From contig NC_089238.1 of NCBI RefSeq assembly GCF_963924675.1, positions 41,930,879 to 41,994,878 on the forward strand: 64,000 bases of DNA. The letters run 5' to 3'. The DNA comes from Phocoena phocoena (taxonomy: Eukaryota > Chordata > Mammalia > Artiodactyla > Phocoenidae). This document shows positions 24,933 through 36,310 of this stretch, piece by piece; position 1 is the stretch's first letter; every line of letters begins with the position of its first letter. The position numbers and the translations under genes are program-made. The notes beneath the pieces are model-generated. The model searched no databases. It saw only the letters and a program-made list of their open reading frames with translations, and was not told where the DNA came from.

Positions 24933-25046
24933 CGCGCGGTGGCGGCGGCGCACGGTGGAGCGAGGCGCGGCGGCGAGGAGCGGGAGGAGGGGCATGGAGC
25001 AGCCGCGGGCCTGCTGAGCACCGGAGCGCGGGCAGCCGGCGGCACG
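24926..25046 (+). other. HAS3: HAS3 noncoding exon 1 (estimated start)
   Basis: The G+C-rich leader ends at a splice donor, ggcacg|gtgagc, with the GT at 25,047. No other upstream GT in the island is as good for joining to the ATG exon at 28,190. Joined to that exon it gives acgATGc, with a purine at -3. The start is a guess from the initiator-like motif. Alternative first exons are possible. Confidence 0.5.
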
Positions 25047-28000
25047 GTGAGCGCAGGCCCGGCCGGCCAGCCGGCCGGCTGCCTCGGAGGGGCGGGCCGC
25101 GCGGGGTACCCGAGCGCGCCGGGCTCCAGGGGTGCCTCTTGCTGAGCCCCGCGGACTCCGCCGGCTCCCGGGGCCGTGCGGGCGCGGCGTCCAGCGCTGG
25201 GAGGCGGGCTGAGGGCTGCGGCATCTCCAAGCTTCCCGGCTCCCGTTCCTGCAGCCCCCTCCCCGCTGACCCCTCCTCCCTTTCTTCCTCCATCCTCTCC
25301 TTCTCCAGCCTCTCCTCCCTTCCTCCCTTGTGGCTCCTGTTTTGTGAATGGCTTGGGAGGCGGGCGACGGTGAGGGGCATGAGGCTGGCTGGAGTCTCTC
25401 CCTGCCCCAGGCCCGCCCAGGGGTTCGCACCTGTCCAGGCACCAAGATGCTTGGCGCCCGGGTTTTTGCGGGTCAGCCGGGCCACGGCCGCAAGTACTCG
25501 CGGCCTGGGCTCCCCTTCCCTTGCGGGCTCGGAGGGGCCGGGAGGGCGGCCGGGCGCAAAGGAAAGAGCCCCTACCCCGCGCGCAAGTTTCCACCCCGAC
25601 GCGTGTGGGCCCCGCAGCAGGGCGCACTTGTCAGCTGGAGAGGCTGCAGACTGGGCAGCCCCGCAAAGTGTCGGGAGTAGATTGGCGGCGTGCATCCTTG
25701 TCTGGGGTTTTCCTCTTTCCCTCTTCTCTGGGGGTGGGGGGAGGGCTTAGGGAGCGCCCCCAACCTCTTGCCCTTGAAGCCGGGTGCGCGTTAGCCTACC
25801 GGGGCCGAGCTCTCGTTGATCCCTTCCGAGCGAAGGGTATGGGGGGCAAGAGGCTCCCTCCGCCGGCTTGGGGGTGACACGGCCCCCTGTCTGGGCAGGG
25901 CCACCTGAGGCAGAGCCCCGCACCAGCGCCTGATTGCACGTGGGATCTCCAGCTGCGGGACCTTCTTGGGTCCTCTGTGGCATAGGGGTGCCGAGGTAAT
26001 GTCTCCACTTCCTGAGCAGGGGAGGAGGGTGTCCCGCCTGGGAAAGGAGGGGGCCGGCGACACCGGGGACGCCGTCTTTGTCTGCAGGCACACTTTGCCA
26101 AGGTAGCTGGGGCCCCCGAGGAGATAAGTGAGGCCTGGGTCGACTGATTCCTTGGGTTTTCCGTTCCTTCCAGGCTGGGTCGTGGGAAACCCGCACGTGG
26201 GTGTGGCCGGCACCGCCTTCGCCAGAAGGCGAGGCTCTGGCGTGGGCGAGAAGCCTGGCCAGTGTCTTCCCGGCTGCGTTAACCTGGTGGGCACCGCCTC
26301 TGGCACTGCACCGAGGCGGGGCGCCAGCGCCCAGCAGGTCGCTGGGTTGGCCTCGGCGCCCCCTGCCCTTTCCCAGAGCGCAGGCGGGCAGTAGTGCCCG
26401 CAGCGCCCCCATGGCATGCGAGCTCTAGAGGGGGGCGGGGGCGCTCCTGGGCGGTGGATGCAGGGCCTAGGGACCCCTGGGCCGCAAGCGCGTGCGACGG
26501 CCGCGGGCTGGGGGGGGGGGGCTGTGGGGGAGAGAAGGAAGGACGGGAGTCCTGCAGAGGAAGTACGCGGCAGGCTCCCCGGGATGGCGGGGCAGAGCGC
26601 CCGGAGGCCGCGCTTCCCGGAGAGGCGAGGCTGCCAACAGTACTTTCCGGACCGAAGCTGCTGGAATGCTGAGGCCTGAGTCTCCGGCTGATTGAGGCAC
26701 TAACTGCGTGTTCCTCACCCCTCCTATGTGAGAGGTGGCAGGGGAACAGACCCCCGGCAAGAAAGTGTGTTTGTGTTGAGGTGGGGGTCAGGAGTTGGGT
26801 TTAGTGAGACGTAGGCTTGGAGCAAGCTTGGAAGTGAGACCTCATTGTCTGTAAAGGGTGGGTCGGTGGTGGCGGTGGAGGAAACAGGATTCTCCAGATC
26901 AGGCAGGTGGCAAGGAGGGGAGATGGGGAGAAGGCCTCAGAATGGAAGGCAGGGAGCTGGCCTCAACAGCCTTCTCCCATCTGCATCCACCTCCCCACTT
27001 GGGTAATCTTTCAGGGCTACTAATCAGTAAAATGATTAACCCGAGACCTATGGAGCAAGAAACCATTGGAATCCCTCCTGAGGGGGATGCTAAGTCCCAG
27101 AGAATTTGGGCAAGGTCAGGCCGCCAGGAGGTAGTAGAGCTGTCTCAAGCACAAGACTCTGGTTCCGAGTGCTAGGCTCTTTTCATTAAAAAAGCTATTT
27201 CCAATTGGGCAGATGCTAGAAGCCCTGACTTGGTTGCAAACAAAACCTGGCAGCATTTCCAGGAGTGGTGGGGCAGGGGGACGTGGACACAGACTCTGTG
27301 TGGGCGCTAGGACCAAGTAGATGGGGCTTCCCAGGCAGCCACCCCTCCCAGGCTGCTGCAGTGGTGGCTGCAGTTCCCTCTGGTGCCCCAGTGCTGGGTT
27401 TCCAGGACTGCCGTCCACACCCCAGCGCTCATTTCCTCTTCTCTACCTTGTCTGCTTTTCCTGATTGTTTTCCCTTTCTTCCCTGCCTCTCAAATAAATG
27501 AGAAAAAGATGAGAAAGCAGAGAACATAGGGAAAGTTTCTTACCAATTTAGCTGTTTTGAGAAAGGGAAGCTTTTTTCCTTCTTTTTTTCCTCTGGCATC
27601 TCTTTGTTTCCTATCTTTTCCTTCCCCACTTTCTTCATAGGCCTCATTGGTGTAATCCCCTAGTGGGTATAGGCCAGGTAGAGGCTGCCTACCTGCCCCT
27701 GCCCCCCGCTTCTTCCTGGCCCCTCAGGTGCTCAGAGCTTCCTCTGGCCTCAGGCTCACCCCTACTGAAGCTTGCCTATGAGAGCTTTGTGTCAGGCAGA
27801 TCCCAGTTCTGCCACCAGCTAGGTATCACACAGCTCTCTCTGGCTTTGGTTTGTCTAACCATAATAAATGCTACTTTAAGTGCTTTATATATGTAACCCA
27901 TTTAATCCTTAAAGATGCTAGGAAGTTAGTGCTGCAACCCACATTTTACAGATGAATTAACTAAGGGGTAGAACACAGTCACACAGATAGTGTCAGAGCT

Positions 28001-28189
28001 GGGATTTGAACCCCAGTAGTCTGGCTTCTGAGTCTACAGACAGTCTTAGTCATGCTCAATAAATGGTAATTGTTTTTATTAGTGGGTCATTTTCCCGGTT
28101 CTGGGCCAGGCCCAGAGAAAATGCCCCCACTGCCATTGACCAGGGATGCTGCCTCTGCCTGACCCACGTCTCCCACCTTCTCCCACCAG
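25047..28189 (+). other. HAS3: HAS3 intron 1
   Basis: The intron runs from gtgagc to a pyrimidine-rich acceptor (ctcccaccttctcccaccag). The first 1.6 kb is CpG-island sequence with a polypyrimidine stretch at 25,250-25,335 and a run of about ten G at 26,510-26,522. A minus-strand MIR lies at 27,860-28,050. No coding exon is seen. Confidence 0.6.
27860..28050 (-). repeat. MIR SINE
   Basis: A minus-orientation MIR: 'acccatttaatccttaaag', 'cacattttacagatgaatta', 'agtcacacagatagtgtcag', 'gggatttgaaccccagtag'. It ends about 140 bp before the HAS3 start codon. Confidence 0.8.
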
Positions 28190-28825
28190 ATGCCGGTGCA
28201 GCTGACAACAGCCCTTCGTGTGGTGGGCACCAGCCTGTTTGCCCTGGCAGTGCTGGGTGGCATCCTGGCAGCTTATGTGACAGGCTACCAGTTCATCCAC
28301 ACAGAAAAACACTACCTGTCCTTCGGGCTGTACGGTGCCATCCTGGGTCTGCACCTGCTCATCCAGAGCCTGTTTGCCTTCCTGGAGCACCGGCGCATGC
28401 GGCGGGCAGGCCGGCCACTGAAGCTGCCCTCCCCGCTGCGGCGCTCTGTGGCGCTCTGCATCGCTGCATACCAGGAGGACCCCGACTACTTGCGCAAGTG
28501 CCTGCGCTCAGCCCAGCGCATCGCCTTCCCCGACCTCAAGGTGGTCATGGTGGTGGATGGCAATCGCCAGGAGGATGCCTACATGCTGGACATCTTCCAT
28601 GAGGTGCTAGGTGGCACCGAGCAAGCCGGCTTCTTTGTGTGGCGCAGCAACTTCCATGAGGCGGGTGAGGGTGAGACGGAGGCCAGCCTTCAGGAGGGCA
28701 TGGACCGCGTGCGCAACGTGGTGCAGGCCAGCACCTTCTCATGCATCATGCAGAAGTGGGGAGGCAAGCGAGAGGTCATGTACACGGCCTTCAAGGCCCT
28801 TGGTGATTCAGTGGACTACATCCAG
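28190..28825 (+). CDS. HAS3: HAS3 coding exon 1 (residues 1-212)
   Basis: This exon opens with the start codon directly after a strong acceptor and ends at tccag|gtaag. The encoded N-terminal part has two hydrophobic segments (about residues 12-32 and 43-64) separated by a short loop. The cytosolic glycosyltransferase domain then begins: AAYQEDP at 92-98 and VVMVVDGN at 118-125, where the aspartate is the UDP-binding position in GT2 folds. GGKREVMYTA at 191-200 belongs to the conserved HAS block. The frame is clean throughout. HAS1 and HAS2 are the alternatives, but the N terminus MPVQLTTALRVVGTSLFALA, the 553 length and the synteny point to HAS3. Confidence 0.98.
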
Positions 28826-28944
28826 GTAAGCGTGCCTCCCTAGGTGTATGTGGACATGTGGGTGTGTCCAGCCAGGCAGGCATTCGCTCCTGGGGACTTT
28901 TAGGTCCAGTCTAGGGCCTTTGTGTTGTGCACATTCCTCCTCTG

Positions 28945-29330
28945 CACTTAAGAAGGCAGTAGGCACCATGGTTCTCAACAGCAGTCCTGGGGTTAAAAAG
29001 ACCTGGGAGGGAATCCTGGTTCTGCTGTTACTTAGCTCTGTGACTCTGGGCAGGCCTATGGATTGGTATCCTAATAATAGCAAACAGGTGTAAAGTGTAT
29101 AGCATTTACTTATACCAGACACTGTTGTAGGCACTTCATACATTTTAGTTCTTTTAATCCTCGTAGTACTCCTAGGAGATAGGTACTATTATTATTTCCA
29201 CTTACAGAAACTGAGCCTGAAGCACAGAGAGGCTAAGTAACTTGCCTAATGTCACATGGCAGTAAGGTGCAGAGCCAGGATTTGAGCCTCGGCAGTCTGT
29301 CCTTGTCTGCTGTACAATACTGCCTCGATA
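28945..29330. repeat. Two adjacent MIR SINEs in opposite orientation
   Basis: A plus-strand MIR core ('gttaaaaagacctgggagggaatcctgg', 'ttacttagctctgtgactctgggca' as overlapping motifs) is followed by a minus-strand MIR from about 29,070. The second copy has 'aatcctcgtagtactcctagg', 'gaaactgagcctgaagcaca', 'taacttgcctaatgtcacat' and 'gccaggatttgagcctcgg'. Both are old copies. The inverted pair could fold back in the pre-mRNA. Confidence 0.75.
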
Positions 29331-29629
29331 CTGGCAACATGGGGATGAGCCTCTTCATAAAGAAGTGTGGGGAAGAGCAAAAAAAAAATCATGCTGCCAA
29401 GCACTCAAATAGTTTTAGTTATGGACTAAAAAGTCCAACTCTTTCCGGTGTCAAGTTCTTATCTGTGAGGTGGAGGGACACGTGCGAATCATCCCCCACC
29501 CCGATTCTGCAGCCGTCTTGGCAGGGCCAGGACCCTGAACAGACCCTGCCTAGCTTCCAGCCAAAGCAGGCATTGACACCAGCCTGGAAATTTTATTATG
29601 CTGACAAGGTTAACATTGCTCCAATTTTC

Positions 29630-29931
29630 TTTTCCTTTTTAAAATTAATTTTATTTTTGGCTATGTTGGGTCTTCATTGTGGTGCATGGGCTTCTCATTG
29701 TGGTGGCTTCTTTTGTTGAGCAGCGTGGGCTGTAGGTGTGTGGGCTTCAGTAGTTGTGGCACTCAGGCTCAGTAGTTGTGGCTCGTGGTCTCTAGAGCAC
29801 AGGCTCAGTAGTTGTGGCACACGGGCTTAGTTGCTCCGCGGCATGTGGGATCTTCCCGGACCAGGGCTCGAACCCATGTCCCCTGCATTGGCAGGTGGAC
29901 TCTTAACCACCGCACCACCAGGGAAGTCCCC
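29630..29931 (-). mobile_element. CHR-type SINE, long form, with internal duplication
   Basis: A minus-orientation CHR SINE ends with 'accaccagggaagtcccc'. A 13-bp target duplication tgctccaattttc flanks it at 29,617-29,629 and 29,932-29,944. The 'cagtagttgtggc' unit occurs three times within it, a sign of the long, older form. Confidence 0.93.
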
Positions 29932-32032
29932 TGCTCCAATTTTCAAATAACAGAACCTAGAGAAAACTGATGAAAGGTCATGCATTTCAGTACCAAGTAG
30001 AAACTGACACCCAGGACCCCAGATTTCTGGTCCAGCATCCACTGTCCACTCCTCTGTTCCTGCCCTTCTCTGTCGCTTGAATGGATAGTGGCTGCTGCGG
30101 TAGCCCACCTACGTGCCAGCAGTCTTGCTGACAGCATGTTGCATACTCCAATATTCAAATTTTCTTTACTGTACCCACCTAAAATTAGCTTGCCACAGAT
30201 TTTTTGTTTTTGGCTGTTTAGAAAGTTGCAATGAGAGCTGGCATATTTGTCTTTTTCTGTCTTCTTAGGCCCAAGGACCTCCTCAGCCTTGGAGAGGGAG
30301 GGATGTGAGACAGTTCTTGATTCTGCAGTTCACCTAGGGTCAAGGGGCCTTTGAGACTTGCCTGGGGACTCAGAAGATTTAGAAAAAGCCCTTGAGCCCT
30401 CCTGGCACGTGCTCAAGCCGTCGTGACTCTGTCATCTACTCCCTTGAAGCACAGGATCCCCCCAGACCTGCTCTACCACCCCTCTTCCTTTCCTCTGTGC
30501 TCTGGTGGATCAGCAGATAGGCTCATGCACCTGAGCCAGCCTTTCTCTTGAAGGCTCTGGGCTCACTACTTGGGGCAGCCCTGGGCACCAGTCATTAAAC
30601 ACTCTGGGTTTCTGCCTGTCTTCATGAGCCCTGCTGAAGGTGTCTTTCCCTCTTCGGGAGATAACCCTGCTCCAGCCAGTGGGGAAACTCAGGCAGCCAA
30701 GAGCTCTAACTTTCCTAACCTTGCTCAGCTGGAAAGACCTCCCTGGGGTGAGGGAAGCCAAGCAGCGTGAGGAATGAGATAGGGTCATGGCAGGAAGTAG
30801 TCTTGAGACCAGCAGCCCTAGGAAGCTTGGCCGGTAAGCTGAGGGGGCTCTGGGAGTCTGGCCTGAGGCTCCCTGGGGCCTTCCCAGTCTGGGCCAGGAT
30901 TGTAAGGATGTGTCATTGTGCAGGTAGGAGGGAGTGGCTGTGATGACTCTGCCTGGTTCCCCCTCTGCCTTCTGCTGCTTGTCTATGGCCACTGAGTCTT
31001 CCAACATGGAGAGAGAAAGCATAGGGTTGGAGTGTAGAGGGCGGCCCCCTTCCTGAAGGCTAATAGGCCCTCAGCAACTTTAGTAAAATGATTTTAGGCT
31101 TTTGCAGAACAGGGTTTGGGCTTATCTGTGGATACTGTTCTTTGCTCTCTCAGGGGTCAGGAAACCAATTCCTCTACTCTGGTTATCTGGGCTTTTTGTA
31201 TCATCTCAATTTTCTAGAAAACAGAGAAGGAGTCAGCCACCAGAGTAAGTGTTTGTAGCCCAGGTTCAACTAGTAACAATAACAGGCCACCTGTTAGAAA
31301 TAAACCAGGAGTCTCCCTAGGAAAGGCGGGCAGGTGGGCAGGATTTGATCCAGGTCCTGACTGGAGGTAGCTGGTGCCAGCTTCCAGGCCCATCCAGAGT
31401 AGAATCTACGTGAGAGCAGCCCTTGGCCATGCCGTGCCCTGATCTGGGAGACTTGGCCAACAGAACACAGAAGGCCTGGCAGCCTCATTAGAGGTCCTGT
31501 GACTGGGCTAAATACATCCTCCACTTAGGCTGGTTGTCTAAGAGGCCAGAGGCTGAAACAGGGAAGACCCTGTTCTTAATAATCCTATGAGCAAGCTTTG
31601 GGCAGTGTAGCCTCTGGCAGGAGCCATTTCTTGGCCTTCTGAGAAATGTCTGCTGGTCCTGGTCTAGCCACAATGCTTGTCATCTGATTTCAATGACTTT
31701 TTGAAGAGAAATACTATTTTGAAGAGAAATAATATTTTGAGAAATATTTTAAGACCACTTCTGAGGAGGCTGGCTCTGTAAGGGGCTAAAGATTTCGCCA
31801 GTGCTAAGCACTTCTCCCTTTCTGGGCCCAGCACGGAATGTCTCCTGGAGATGTCTCGGTCTAGTGGCTATCAAGCCTGGTACCTGAACGCGTTTTCTTA
31901 CTTTCCTTTGTTATTCATTTCACCCCTTCTATTTGGCATAGACTTCTCTGCTAGTAGCTTGAAGTGTATCATGTGAAAGGTGTGTGTGTGTACCTGAGGT
32001 CGAAATGGACTGATAGTGCATTCCCTCTGCAG

Positions 32033-32134
32033 GTGTGTGACTCTGACACTGTGCTGGATCCAGCCTGCACAATTGAAATGCTTCGAGTCCTGGAGGAGGA
32101 CCCCCAAGTAGGAGGAGTCGGGGGAGATGTCCAA
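32033..32134 (+). CDS. HAS3: HAS3 coding exon 2 (residues 213-246)
   Basis: The exon has 34 codons in phase 0 between ttccctctgcag and caa|gtaaga. It encodes the catalytic DSDT motif ([11 protein letters not shown] at about residues 215 and 217), which in this family coordinates the divalent metal and UDP-sugar. [13 protein letters not shown] follows. The small exon matches the known exon structure of the vertebrate HAS genes. No changes are seen in the motif. Confidence 0.97.
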
Positions 32135-32947
32135 GTAAGAAGTCACCAAGGATTCCTGGGGGGGGCGGTCTGGATTCTTTCTGCTTCTTAATCTAATTGG
32201 ATATGCTTAGGAATGGACATCTTGACTTCCTAGTGTTTTGGAGGGGTGTTTCCTCTTTGACAGTTTTCAGTGGTATCAAAGGGCTCATCTGCTACCCAAC
32301 CCCTTTCCTGTTCTTTTAAGTGGGGAGAAATTACTTAACAGGTATATAGAGAGCCTATGCTGCTGGGAGGGGCACAGTGTTCTGAGGCCATCCATCCTGG
32401 AGGGGGCTTCCTTTTTGGCCAATGGTGCACCAAGCAACTCCGAAGTTAGACCCCTGAGAAACCCTTGCTCTTAGGGACGTTGCACTGAAGAGCTCCGGGC
32501 AGTATGGTACAAATAAAGGGTCAGATCTTCTTCCAAGGGTACTGCTGGCAACATACCATGTCTTCCCAAGCAGCTTTCCAACTGCAGAAAGGGTCAGGAT
32601 GGGTGGCTGGGGTGTGTGCTTCTTTCTCAAGCCTTTCTCTTGGCCACCACCACAGGCTGCCTCCTGAGATTGAAGGTGGCTTTAACTGCTAGAGCAACTT
32701 CATTGGGACAGTCGGTGCAGATGACACGGAGGAGGGGTGGGGCTGGTGCTGGGGAGAGTGACTGGGTGTGGTCGCCTCCTCTGAGCCTCTGGTTTCCCAG
32801 CTCTGGCTGGGCGAGGACTCACGGCCAGGAACTGGAGCAATGGGCTCCAGCACTTGGGGTGTAGGGAGGCCTCGTGGTCTCTGGTGTCTGTCTCCTGGGG
32901 CTCATGTCCTCAGGCAAGGAGGCCCAGCATCTCTGGTTCCCTTGCAG
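32135..32947 (+). other. HAS3: HAS3 intron 3
   Basis: A short intron of 813 bp runs from gtaaga to ggttcccttgcag. No repeat or exon is recognised. An in-frame ATG at 32,768 extends the next exon's frame upstream, but it lies inside the intron and is not used by this model. Confidence 0.75.
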
Positions 32948-33871
32948 ATCCTCAACAAATACGATTCATGGATCTCCTTCCTGAGCAGTGTGCGGTACTG
33001 GATGGCCTTCAACGTGGAGCGGGCTTGCCAGTCCTACTTTGGCTGTGTGCAGTGCATTAGCGGGCCCTTGGGCATGTACCGTAACAGCCTCCTTCAGCAA
33101 TTCTTGGAGGACTGGTACCATCAGAAGTTCCTAGGCAGCAAGTGCAGCTTTGGAGATGACAGGCACCTCACCAACCGAGTCCTGAGTCTCGGCTACAGGA
33201 CTAAGTATACAGCTCGCTCTAAATGCCTCACAGAGACCCCCACCAAGTACCTCCGGTGGCTTAACCAGCAGACCCGCTGGAGCAAGTCTTACTTCCGTGA
33301 GTGGCTCTACAACTCTCTGTGGTTCCACAAGCACCACCTCTGGATGACCTACGAATCAGTGGTCACGGGTTTCTTCCCCTTCTTCCTTATCGCCACAGTC
33401 ATACAGCTTTTCTACCGTGGCCGCATCTGGAACATTCTTCTCTTCCTGCTGACAGTGCAGCTGGTGGGCATTATCAAGGCTACATACGCCTGCTTCCTTC
33501 GGGGCAACGCAGAGATGATCTTCATGTCACTATACTCCCTTCTCTATATGTCCAGCCTCCTGCCAGCCAAGATCTTTGCCATTGCTACCATCAACAAGTC
33601 TGGCTGGGGTACCTCTGGCCGAAAAACCATTGTGGTGAACTTCATTGGCCTCATCCCTGTGTCCATCTGGGTGGCAGTCCTCCTTGGGGGGCTGGCCTAC
33701 ACAGCTTACTGCCAGGATCTGTTCAGTGAGACGGAGCTAGCCTTCCTTGTCTCTGGGGCCATCCTGTACGGCTGCTACTGGGTGGCCCTCCTCATGTTGT
33801 ATCTGGCCATCATTGCCCGGCGATGCGGGAAGAAGCCAGAGCAGTATAGCTTAGCTTTTGCTGAGGTGTGA
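32948..33871 (+). CDS. HAS3: HAS3 coding exon 3 (residues 247-553) and stop
   Basis: This exon holds the rest of the catalytic domain and the membrane pore. It contains the acceptor-binding GDDR motif (about 315-318) and the QQTRW signature (QxxRW, about 353-357), which is required for processive synthesis in this family. Several hydrophobic segments follow, beginning near [18 protein letters not shown], then [46 protein letters not shown] and [20 protein letters not shown], the usual HAS C-terminal bundle. It ends QYSLAFAEV followed by TGA. Total length with the other exons is 553 residues. Confidence 0.98.
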   Translation: MLNKYDSWISFLSSVRYWMAFNVERACQSYFGCVQCISGPLGMYRNSLLQQFLEDWYHQKFLGSKCSFGDDRHLTNRVLSLGYRTKYTARSKCLTETPTKYLRWLNQQTRWSKSYFREWLYNSLWFHKHHLWMTYESVVTGFFPFFLIATVIQLFYRGRIWNILLFLLTVQLVGIIKATYACFLRGNAEMIFMSLYSLLYMSSLLPAKIFAIATINKSGWGTSGRKTIVVNFIGLIPVSIWVAVLLGGLAYTAYCQDLFSETELAFLVSGAILYGCYWVALLMLYLAIIARRCGKKPEQYSLAFAEV

Positions 33872-36310
33872 CGTAGCCCTCAAGCAGAGCGGGAAAAGTG
33901 CAATGGGTAAGGGAGGGAAGGGGAATGGAGAAGATGGGGTGGGAGGGAGGAGGGAGTGCTGTTTTAGTTTTTTAATGGTCCAAAGGACAAATGTGAAGTG
34001 CAAAGAATGGTGACTGTAGTACGGCCTGGGCCAGCTCTGCTTAGAGGAGGCAAGTCCAGCTCAGGGTGATGGAGGAGGCATGTATGTTTTCAGGCCGCCT
34101 GTCTGCTTGCCTCTGTGCACACAGTGGCCTCTGGGCAACATTCCACTTCCTCCCCTGAGATCCAGAGGGAACTCAGAAGTGTGCTAAACCAAACAATAAG
34201 TTCCATTCAGTGGCAGCTTCTGACGGGTGAGTAAGCAAGGAGGGTCCGTGGGAAGCGGTTCTCTTAGCCCACCTGAACAAAATCAGAGGTGGTGGGAGAA
34301 TTTCTGAGAGATCTGGGCCAGCTAGTAATGTGTCCCCACCTCGATCTAGTTATCAATGCAATAAGATTGTGCCTGAAATACAAAGCCCAGAAGCCTGATC
34401 TTTGGGCATCAGAAAACAGGGTCCAGGAATGGTGCTTTCTTATGTGAAGTACTGCATTCCACATCTCAACATCCCAAGGATGAGCCAGACTAGCAGGGAG
34501 TTAGCACTGGACTGGTTTTAAGTGTGAAGTGTGTGTATATGTATGTTAAAAAGGAAAGTTTGCCAGGAGGAACAAACGGTGGTGGTGGTGCTAAAGGCCA
34601 TAGCTCAAGGCTCTATGGAGGCCTTGAGCTGAATGTATTCTACCTGGAAATTGCCTACATATCTAGATTGTCTTGTCTGTGATCTCTACTGAGGAGGTAA
34701 AATGTTTTCGTCATCTACCAGGAAGATTAAACCCCAACATGCTCAGAAAGGAAGTGAGGGCTTGGGTATTTCAACCTGTATACTCCTGAATTCCGCTCTC
34801 AAATTCAGCTCTGACTGAGTCTAAGACAGCCTCCTCACTTCGCTTCGCTTCGCTTCACTTCACAGTGATAGTCACCTGTTCCACCCTCCTCCTCATCAGG
34901 AGTTTTTCAAGGTGGCAAGTGACACCGAGCCTGGACTCTCACGGGCCCCTCTGCAATAGGCAAGCCTGCCCTCAGCACGTGGGGAAAAGCTATTAGGAGC
35001 CTCTGACCACACTGGCTACAGTCTTAAACTGCCTGGACAGATTCCTTGGCAGATGAGCAGCACCCATGACGTTCAGGCTACGGTTGTTGACAATCACCTC
35101 TAATGGAAAGCTTTTCAGTGTTCCCTAAGGGAACCCTCAATCCAAGCTGGTCATCATTGAGCCTGTCCATTCTCCTCAGTGGCTTCTCCAGGGACTTCTT
35201 ACAGCCAAGTTGTGGATAGTCATTACTGCATTTGCTTGCTTCTGTCCAGAAACCAAACTAGGAGATGGAATTGGTATCTAAATCCTAAGGTTCTTCTCTT
35301 CTCTCACGCCTCTCGAGGCTGTTTGATTTCCCTCTTTTTTGGAGGGGGAGTGAGGGAAGGCCATTTTCTACAGATCTGCAATCCACAGACTGTTCTGAGC
35401 TCTTGGATTTGAAAACTGGGATATTGACTAAGCCTTTGACTTAGAGGTTGCTTGCTCAAGCGTGCTTTCTCGCCAAACATCCACTCTCAGAGGGGCCTGC
35501 TGAGCCCTCAGAACCAGCACTAAGGCGGACAGTAGTCGAGGGGGCAAGCCTCTAGTGTGCCCAGGTGCTTCCTACAAAGGAACAAAGTGTGCTCTGAGCC
35601 AGACTGGCAAACCCTGGTGCTTCATCTCCCATGAACTCGGAGGTCTTCCAGCTGCAGCGAACACTGCTGCATCACAGACCTTGAGTTTGTAAGAAGACGA
35701 CTGCTGGTTGACATCAGGCCTAACCCATGAAGGCTGAGAAGAGGCGGCAGGCGTTTGCTGAAGGCAGTTGTTCCAGGCTCTTCCATGTTTTTGCTGGCCA
35801 AGAAGTAAACTATTTTGAGCATTACAATGGAAGAAATCCGGTCAGCCAACTGCAGAGCTCAGACTTCACTAAGGGCTTGTTTTTCTTCAGCTTTTACTTG
35901 AAGGTTAATGTAGGATGGACTCCCAGATGGAGAACTCTTGGCTGTCCTACCATCAGCTCTGCCTTGCTCCGTGACAATCAACTTTCTCCAGATCAAGAGA
36001 AGGCAGGTACAAGTAGTGGGCCCACAACGTTTGACCTCAACTGGTTTTTCTAAGTTATTTTGTACATTTTTCAGCAGCGAAACCAAACTGGGTCTTCAGC
36101 TTTATTCCTGTTTCTTGTAAGGGAAGAGCCTTTATACAATTGGACACATTTTGGGTTTTCCTCAATGAGAATTTTAATCCTCTTTTGTATTATTTCTACA
36201 ATAATTTGTAAACATATTTATTTTTACTTTTTTTTTTTTTTTTTTTTTACTTTCAGGTCAAATTTTTTATACTGCACTTATTTGTCAAAATAAAGATTCT
36301 CACATAATGC
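33872..36310 (+). other. HAS3: HAS3 3' untranslated region
   Basis: About 2.4 kb follows the stop with no transposon inserted. A pentamer-like repeat (cttcgcttcgcttcgcttc) lies at 34,838-34,860. An AU-rich stretch just before the end includes tatttattttt near 36,210-36,220, a likely instability element, and is followed by about 20 T at 36,230-36,249. The canonical AATAAA is at 36,289-36,294, followed by T/G-rich sequence, so cleavage is expected near 36,310. Confidence 0.75.
36289..36294 (+). terminator. HAS3: HAS3 poly(A) signal
   Basis: A canonical AATAAA lies about 2.4 kb after the HAS3 stop, with T-rich and G/T-rich sequence downstream (gctggtacctctg, ccctctttgtact). Confidence 0.7.

Larger units (their letters stand above)
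24600..26700. promoter_or_regulatory. HAS3: CpG island of the HAS3 promoter
   Basis: Base composition changes abruptly to G+C rich with frequent CpG, including runs such as cggcggcgcacgg and ggccggccagccggccgg, in a region whose flanks are CpG-poor. It covers the inferred HAS3 transcription start and the start of intron 1. Long open frames on both strands here are a by-product of the composition. A methylation-free promoter island is inferred, not shown. Confidence 0.85.
28826..32032 (+). other. HAS3: HAS3 intron 2
   Basis: The intron runs from gtaagc to ttccctctgcag. It contains a plus/minus MIR pair (28,945-29,330), a CHR SINE (29,630-29,931) and otherwise unique sequence. A two-copy 18-bp tandem duplication (ttttgaagagaaata...) lies at about 31,698-31,734. 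No exon was seen. Confidence 0.7.
24926..36310 (+). other. HAS3: HAS3 gene (whole transcription unit)
   Basis: One noncoding first exon and three coding exons encode a 553-residue hyaluronan synthase 3. This is a plasma-membrane family-2 glycosyltransferase that alternately adds GlcA and GlcNAc from UDP-sugars on the cytosolic face and extrudes hyaluronan. Coding exons are 212, 34 and 307 codons, all joined in phase 0, with consensus GT/AG borders. Length equals the human protein as I remember it. All key motifs are intact and there is no frameshift. The 3'UTR is long (about 2.4 kb) and ends at AATAAA 36,289-36,294. The 5' limit is estimated from promoter motifs. Confidence 0.93.

Noticed and set aside
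24580..25750. Long open frames on both strands (371 codons minus, 319 codons plus) across the HAS3 CpG island.
   Set aside because: Stop codons are rare in very G+C-rich DNA. The frames overlap one another, are Arg/Pro/Gly/Ala-rich and match no family. The region is promoter and noncoding exon.
32768..33871. A 367-codon frame beginning upstream of HAS3 coding exon 3.
   Set aside because: The first 60 codons are intron 3. The acceptor cttgcag at 32,941-32,947 and the 553-residue family length fix the true exon start at 32,948.
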